9,247 nucleotides of DNA. Source: Hathewaya proteolytica DSM 3090. GTDB lineage: Bacteria; Bacillota; Clostridia; Clostridiales; Clostridiaceae. Shown piece by piece: positions 5,729-9,247 of this stretch. The first letter of the stretch is position 1. Each line of letters begins with the position of its first letter. Under the pieces are notes generated by a model. It searched no databases, was not told the DNA's origin, and worked only from the letters and a program-made list of their open reading frames with translations. Made by a program: the position numbers and the translations under genes. The stretch spans positions 1 through 9,247 of the forward strand of contig NZ_FRAD01000039.1 of the NCBI RefSeq assembly GCF_900142225.1, written 5' to 3'.

Positions 5729-6616
5729 ATGAGGCGCTGTGTATTATTAATTTGCCCAAAATTAAGCGCCATATACTATATGAAAAAGAATAAAAATAAA
5801 TTTTTAAGGTGTGTAGTTTTATTTACTACATTAGTTATCACATGGGCGGTAAACACGTTTACCATAAAAAAAACCTATATTAGTATTTTTGATAAGAAAA
5901 TTAATGATAAAATAACAATTGTACAAATAACGGATCTCCATGGTTCCAATTTTGGTTTGGATAATGATATTCTTATTTCCAAGATAAGAAGAGAAAATCC
6001 TGACATAATAGCAGTTACGGGAGATATGTACACACATTACCAGGATGAAAATCTTACTAAAAAGGGACGAGAGACTGCTATTAGATTAATGGAGGAGTTA
6101 TCAAAGGAATTCAAGGTTTACTTTGTAAACGGTGAGCACGATAACTGCAATACTTACAAGGAAACCTTAAAGCACAAGGGTGTCCATGTCTTGGATTATA
6201 AGAGTGAACCTATTATTATAGGAAAAACTAAAATAAATTTATATGGAGTGAACAATGTATATTACTCTTCAACTTATGATTTAAGCAACGAATTCAGCAT
6301 AGATAAATCCTCATACAATATATTAATGGCACATATATGCAATGCTGATGCTTTTACCAAGTTCGGTATGGATCTATCATTATGTGGAGATACTCACGGC
6401 GGACAAGTTAGAGTTCCATTTGTGGGTGCTATATATGATGGAAATAGCCTTCTGCCTGAAATAAGCAAAAATAAGGATAAGAATTTCGTGAAAGGTTTGT
6501 ATCAATATAGGGATAAAAAAATATTTATATCCAGCGGTTTGGGAAATTACCCCATAACAGTTAGGTTGTTTAATAGACCAGAGATAGCTGTGATAAAATT
6601 GCAAGGGGAAAATTGA
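5729..6616 (+). CDS. membrane-anchored calcineurin-like metallophosphoesterase (YkuE-like)
   Basis: 295 residues from ATG 5729. One hydrophobic helix (about 27-43) is followed by a metallophosphoesterase domain, probably outside the membrane. Motifs in order: QITDLHG (D69, H71), TGDMY (D99), NGEHDN (E136, H138), LMAHICNAD (H202), CGDTHGGQVRVP (D221, H223), and a C-terminal LFNRPEIAVIKL typical of the YkuE-like group. Relative to the family's GNHD and GHTHGGQ, Asn is replaced by Glu136 and the first His by Asp221; both are ligands of the second metal in relatives such as Rv0805. The substrate is unknown (a phosphoester, possibly a lipid). The start is uncertain: 5729 has GGGAG (5721-5725) but short spacing; ATG 5780 (MKKNKNKFLR) fits the usual family N-terminus but lacks a ribosome site; ATG 5690 overlaps the promoter. 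The gene stands alone and converges on glutamine synthetase. Confidence 0.88.
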   Translation: MRRCVLLICPKLSAIYYMKKNKNKFLRCVVLFTTLVITWAVNTFTIKKTYISIFDKKINDKITIVQITDLHGSNFGLDNDILISKIRRENPDIIAVTGDMYTHYQDENLTKKGRETAIRLMEELSKEFKVYFVNGEHDNCNTYKETLKHKGVHVLDYKSEPIIIGKTKINLYGVNNVYYSSTYDLSNEFSIDKSSYNILMAHICNADAFTKFGMDLSLCGDTHGGQVRVPFVGAIYDGNSLLPEISKNKDKNFVKGLYQYRDKKIFISSGLGNYPITVRLFNRPEIAVIKLQGEN

Positions 6617-6640
6617 TTGAATATATAAATATCAAATAGG

Positions 6641-6706
6641 AAAAGAAAGTTCTAAGCTTTGGATGAATTGATTTCCGTGAACTTAGAACTATAATTTTTG
6701 CTTTTT
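6641..6706. terminator. Bidirectional terminator between phosphoesterase and glutamine synthetase
   Basis: AGTTCTAAG (6648-6656) pairs perfectly with CTTAGAACT (6682-6690) around a 25-nt loop. On the + strand T runs follow (6695-6699, 6702-6706). On the - strand the stem is followed by CTTTCTTTT (complement of 6641-6649). It can therefore end both converging transcripts. Confidence 0.8.
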
Positions 6707-6708
6707 AA

Positions 6709-8616
6709 TTAGAATATTTCATCACACAGTTGGTTGTGAGCGTATGTGCTGTACAAAGATCTAAGTTCTGACATACAACTGTCTATTTCTATTTGCAATT
6801 TTGATACTAAGTTAAAATTACTTTCAGAAATTGCATTGCCCATTTGTGTAAACAAACTCTGTGCTGTACTAGTATTCTTTTTTAAATGCATCCTCAATTT
6901 TTGAATTTCCGCATACAAGCTGTCGTCATACATTGAGGATGAGCTTGTGATGTGCAGCTTTTTGCATTGAATTATTTCTTTGGAGTATTCATGAAGCACT
7001 CTTGCTTGGATTTCTTTAATCCACTTTTCTATGCAAGCGGTTTTATAACTTTTTATGATAGGATCCAAGAAAATATCACCTTTTTTAAGGAATTCTGTTG
7101 AGGTTTCATCATCTAAGGCTTTAAAGTTTTCGTAAACTGTTCTTGGTTCATAACCAAAAAACATTTCCCTTTCCTCGCTAGTGTAGTCTTCAAATATATT
7201 GAGCTCACTTCTATATTGTCGTTGGGTTTTAAGGTAGGTACCCTTATCCATTGGTTTTTTAGATAACTCTTTTAAAAGAGCCGAGGAATCTTTTTTGCTT
7301 ATAACAGCATAATTTATACCATCTAACATGGCCATAAAACAACTTGCAATAGATAGGTACACATTTGTCAATGGATTTGGTGACCTAAGCTCGAATCTTG
7401 TTGCCATAGGGTTTTTCATATCTCGTATTAAAGCAATTAGTATTGTTCTGTTTCTTGATGGAGTTTTTACATCGTGGCCAAGTGAAGTAACAATACTTAC
7501 AGGTGCTTCAAAACCTGGCTTTAATCTGTTTAATGCATCCGTTGTTGATGATACAAAGGGATTTATAGCTTCATAGTGGTTTAGAATACCCATTAATGCT
7601 CCGTAACCAATAAGGCTTAAGAAATCATCTTTTACAGAAGTAAAGAGATTTACTAGCCTTCCGTTTTTCATCTTTGCAACTACTCCAAGATGAAGATGTT
7701 TTCCGCTTCCAGCAACACCGTGAATTGGTTTTGCAAGAAAAGTAACATTGAGCCCATTTCTTCTAAATGTTTCTTCAATGAGATTTCTTATAAAGATCTC
7801 ATTGTCACAGGCTTGGATGGCGTCAGAGAACCTCCAGTCTATTTCAAGTTGCTCCATTATGTGAGAGTATGCTCCGTTTTTTTCTACTTGAGCAGTAACT
7901 CCACCTACTTCTTTGTGCCCCATTTCTGGTTCAAAACCATAATCGCTCATAAGGCATAATGTTTGCTCTAGAGCAGTTCTTACAGCTCCATGAGTTTTTT
8001 TCCAATATTGCTCTTTTAAGTTTTGAGATGCTGTAAGTTCATCGATATCGGCTTTGTGATTAGGCGTGTTTACCCAAAATTCAAGTTCTGTAGCGGCAGT
8101 AAAATCTATGGAGTCAATATCCTGGGGGCTAAAACCGTATTCATCACAAAGGGAAGTATAATTTGTAAGTTCTCTATGTATGTAATCTCTAAAATATGTA
8201 ATAGCATTTCTCAGTATTGCTCTAGAATCTACAGCTTTGCCATCGTGAAGAAGGTAGCACGGTACTTTCAAGGTTCCCACAGGTGCATTTAAGCTTTCAT
8301 CTATGTTTTCATAGTTGTAATCCACAAACCAGTTGCAGTGAAGGTCAGCCTTCATATCAAGTTTTCCATTATTAAGAGTAGCTATGTTTGGAAGTACAAC
8401 AGATGAACCGTCCGTCTGTATAGCAGAAGCATACAGATATTCCCGTATATTTTTTTTAAACAATTTTATAGGTATTCGCTCGTCAGTGTCATTTCCGGAT
8501 AAGTCAATGCCTACAAATGAAACAAATTTAATTTCTTGGTGACTATCCAAGATGGAAATTAAATCTTTTTCGTTGTGTAATTCTTTTGGTATAAAATATA
8601 TTAGATCTTTAAACAT
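6709..8616 (-). CDS. glnA: glutamine synthetase with long C-terminal extension
   Basis: 635 residues, predicted to make glutamine from glutamate, ammonia and ATP in the cytoplasm. The GS catalytic core is intact: the Asp loop TDGSSV (68-73), the metal/ammonia Glu motif ATELEF (175-180), GHKEVGGVTAQVE (233-245, E236 and E245), GSGKHLHLG (303-311, two His), the Glu flap KPGFEAPV (366-373, E370), a basic nucleotide region TPSRNRTILI (385-394), and TRFELRSPNP (406-415), followed by the helix SIASCFMAMLDGI. It is longer than type I enzymes (about 440-470 residues) and shorter than classic type III (about 700). After the core ends near 440 there are about 195 extra residues, largely helical and charged. 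No adenylylation motif is evident. Start: ATG 8616 with a perfect AGGAGGT site 4 nt upstream. Probable promoter at 8648-8656. It may be a major nitrogen-assimilation enzyme or a GlnA-like ligase for another amine; the intact motifs favour the former. Confidence 0.92.
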   Translation of the reverse strand: MFKDLIYFIPKELHNEKDLISILDSHQEIKFVSFVGIDLSGNDTDERIPIKLFKKNIREYLYASAIQTDGSSVVLPNIATLNNGKLDMKADLHCNWFVDYNYENIDESLNAPVGTLKVPCYLLHDGKAVDSRAILRNAITYFRDYIHRELTNYTSLCDEYGFSPQDIDSIDFTAATELEFWVNTPNHKADIDELTASQNLKEQYWKKTHGAVRTALEQTLCLMSDYGFEPEMGHKEVGGVTAQVEKNGAYSHIMEQLEIDWRFSDAIQACDNEIFIRNLIEETFRRNGLNVTFLAKPIHGVAGSGKHLHLGVVAKMKNGRLVNLFTSVKDDFLSLIGYGALMGILNHYEAINPFVSSTTDALNRLKPGFEAPVSIVTSLGHDVKTPSRNRTILIALIRDMKNPMATRFELRSPNPLTNVYLSIASCFMAMLDGINYAVISKKDSSALLKELSKKPMDKGTYLKTQRQYRSELNIFEDYTSEEREMFFGYEPRTVYENFKALDDETSTEFLKKGDIFLDPIIKSYKTACIEKWIKEIQARVLHEYSKEIIQCKKLHITSSSSMYDDSLYAEIQKLRMHLKKNTSTAQSLFTQMGNAISESNFNLVSKLQIEIDSCMSELRSLYSTYAHNQLCDEIF

Positions 8617-8647
8617 TCTTACCTCCTGCGTATTTTTTAATTGATGT

Positions 8648-8656
8648 ATTATACCA
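8648..8656 (-). promoter_or_regulatory. Extended -10 promoter of glutamine synthetase
   Basis: On the - strand, TGGTATAAT (8648-8656) matches the extended -10 seen before mgtE. No good -35 lies 16-18 bases upstream (8671-8677 reads ATACTT-like). Transcription would begin near 8641, giving a leader of about 25 nt. No GlnR/TnrA box (TGTNA-N7-TNACA) was recognised nearby. Confidence 0.6.
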
Positions 8657-8914
8657 TAAAATTATTAAAAAAGTATATATTAAATTAATACCATAATGTT
8701 AATTGTTAAAATATGATATAAACTTTGCCTTGTGTATCTGTGGTATATAAATAAAGAAAAATTAAGAGATTAAAAGAAATAACCATATATTTTTGCTACA
8801 TTAAGTATTATGCCTATAAATCATATAAATATTATGATATTATATATCTTGTCTTTTGGCGATGCCAGTAGTTAAAAAGTTTTGAATATGAAAATAAAAA
8901 CTTATAAAAATCTG
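8657..8914. other. AT-rich intergenic region upstream of glnA and the rRNA operon
   Basis: No gene is supported here. The stretch separates the divergently transcribed glnA and rRNA operon. It holds weak + strand promoter-like pairs: TTGCTA (8793-8798) with TATAAA (8815-8820) at 16-base spacing, which could be an extra rRNA promoter, and TGGTATATAA (8741-8750). There is also an inverted repeat ATCATA/TATGAT (8820-8825/8833-8838). The A-rich tract at about 8881-8911 directly before the main -35 could act as an UP element. Confidence 0.5.
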
Positions 8915-8943
8915 TTGACAAAGCAAAAAACATTTGATATTAT
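8915..8943 (+). promoter_or_regulatory. rRNA operon promoter
   Basis: TTGACA (8915-8920) and TATTAT (8938-8943) are separated by exactly 17 bases, preceded by an A-rich tract. This is the strongest consensus promoter in the window and lies about 235 nt before the 16S 5' end, as expected for a clostridial rRNA operon. Confidence 0.88.
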
Positions 8944-8949
8944 ATAGAA

Positions 8950-9178
8950 GTCGCTTGAGGCGACGAAGAAAATGGTCTTTGAAAATTAAACAGAATAAAA
9001 GAAATAAACAAACTCGTATTCTTTTGAATAACAAGTAAGTAAAATGCTTAGCAAGTAATGCTTCGAGCAAGAGATAATATCTCAATAAAAGAGCAGATAC
9101 AAGTTAGGGTAGCAAGGAAACTCCTCAGCGCAGCTGAAGAGTAAGATGCTGCACGAAACAAGTTTCTAGCATCATCTT
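8950..9178 (+). promoter_or_regulatory. rRNA operon leader with boxA-like element and processing hairpins
   Basis: The transcribed leader before 16S begins with a hairpin GTCGC-TTGAG-GCGAC (8950-8964). TGGTCTTTGAAAA (8973-8985) follows and resembles the boxA antitermination element of Firmicute rRNA leaders. Further hairpins are GAGAT-AAT-ATCTC (9071-9083), CTC-C-TCAGC-GCA-GCTGA-A-GAG (9121-9141, one mismatch), and TAAGATGCTGC with GCATCATCTTA (9142-9152/9169-9179, one mismatch), which encloses GAAAC-AA-GTTTC (9155-9166). They probably help antitermination and pre-16S processing. The spurious frame on the - strand here is not a gene. Confidence 0.7.
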
Positions 9179-9247
9179 AAATTGAGAGTTTGATCCTGGC
9201 TCAGGACGAACGCTGGCGGCGTGCTTAACACATGCAAGTCGAGCGAT
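9179..9247 (+). rRNA. rrs: 16S ribosomal RNA, 5' part (continues past window)
   Basis: The conserved 16S 5' end is present: AGAGTTTGATCCTGGCTCAG (9185-9204), then GACGAACGCTGGCGGCGTGC, and ACACATGCAAGTCGAGCGAT at the window's edge, a clostridial-type sequence. The 5' end is estimated by aligning with the E. coli start AAATTGAAGAG; one base of uncertainty remains. Only the first 69 nt are in view. Confidence 0.97.

Noticed and set aside
7328..8292. + strand frames opposite glnA (82-89 codons)
   Set aside because: They lie antisense to conserved glutamine synthetase motifs and have no start signals; they are shadow frames.
8810..8875. 21-codon + strand frame between glnA and the rRNA promoter
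   Set aside because: There is no ribosome site, the DNA is AT-rich, and no recognisable peptide results.
8840..9085. 81-codon - strand frame in the rRNA leader region
   Set aside because: It overlaps the rRNA promoter and leader, has no ribosome site, and its Leu/Phe-rich translation is what AT-rich DNA gives by chance.

Overview
This window looks like a Clostridium sensu stricto (low-GC Firmicute) chromosome. The coding sequence is AT-rich, and the ribosome binding sites are strong AGGAGG/AGGTGAT types. TTG and GTG starts occur. The 5S gene ends with a tRNA-Lys, and the 16S gene opens with a clostridial-type leader and 5' end. No mobile element, CRISPR array or prophage gene is visible.

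Layout. The window runs from the 3' end of one rRNA operon (5S remnant 1-100, tRNA-Lys 107-182, terminator) to the start of another (promoter 8915-8943, leader, first 69 nt of 16S from 9179). Both rRNA segments lie on the + strand, so this is a complete inter-rrn segment of about 9 kb between two direct repeats. The left part is + strand: an MgtE-type Mg2+ transporter with a short leader that holds an overlapping small ORF, then three small, mutually similar three-helix membrane proteins of unknown function (1778-3295). The middle is - strand: a Sir2-family NAD-dependent deacylase (3386-4126) and a CPA2-type cation/proton antiporter (4248-5486), separated by a large two-part terminator hairpin. 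A membrane-anchored calcineurin-like phosphoesterase on the + strand (about 5729-6616) converges on a - strand glutamine synthetase of unusual length (6709-8616). About 560 bases of control sequence then serve glutamine synthetase and the next rRNA operon.

How the genes work together. Most are independent housekeeping or transport units (Mg2+ uptake, cation/H+ exchange, NAD-dependent deacylation, glutamine synthesis), each with its own promoter or terminator, not one pathway. The only group that looks like an uncharacterised system is the three-protein membrane cluster downstream of mgtE. The other notable point is the phosphoesterase, which appears to have acidic residues at two positions normally held by Asn and His ligands of the second metal ion.
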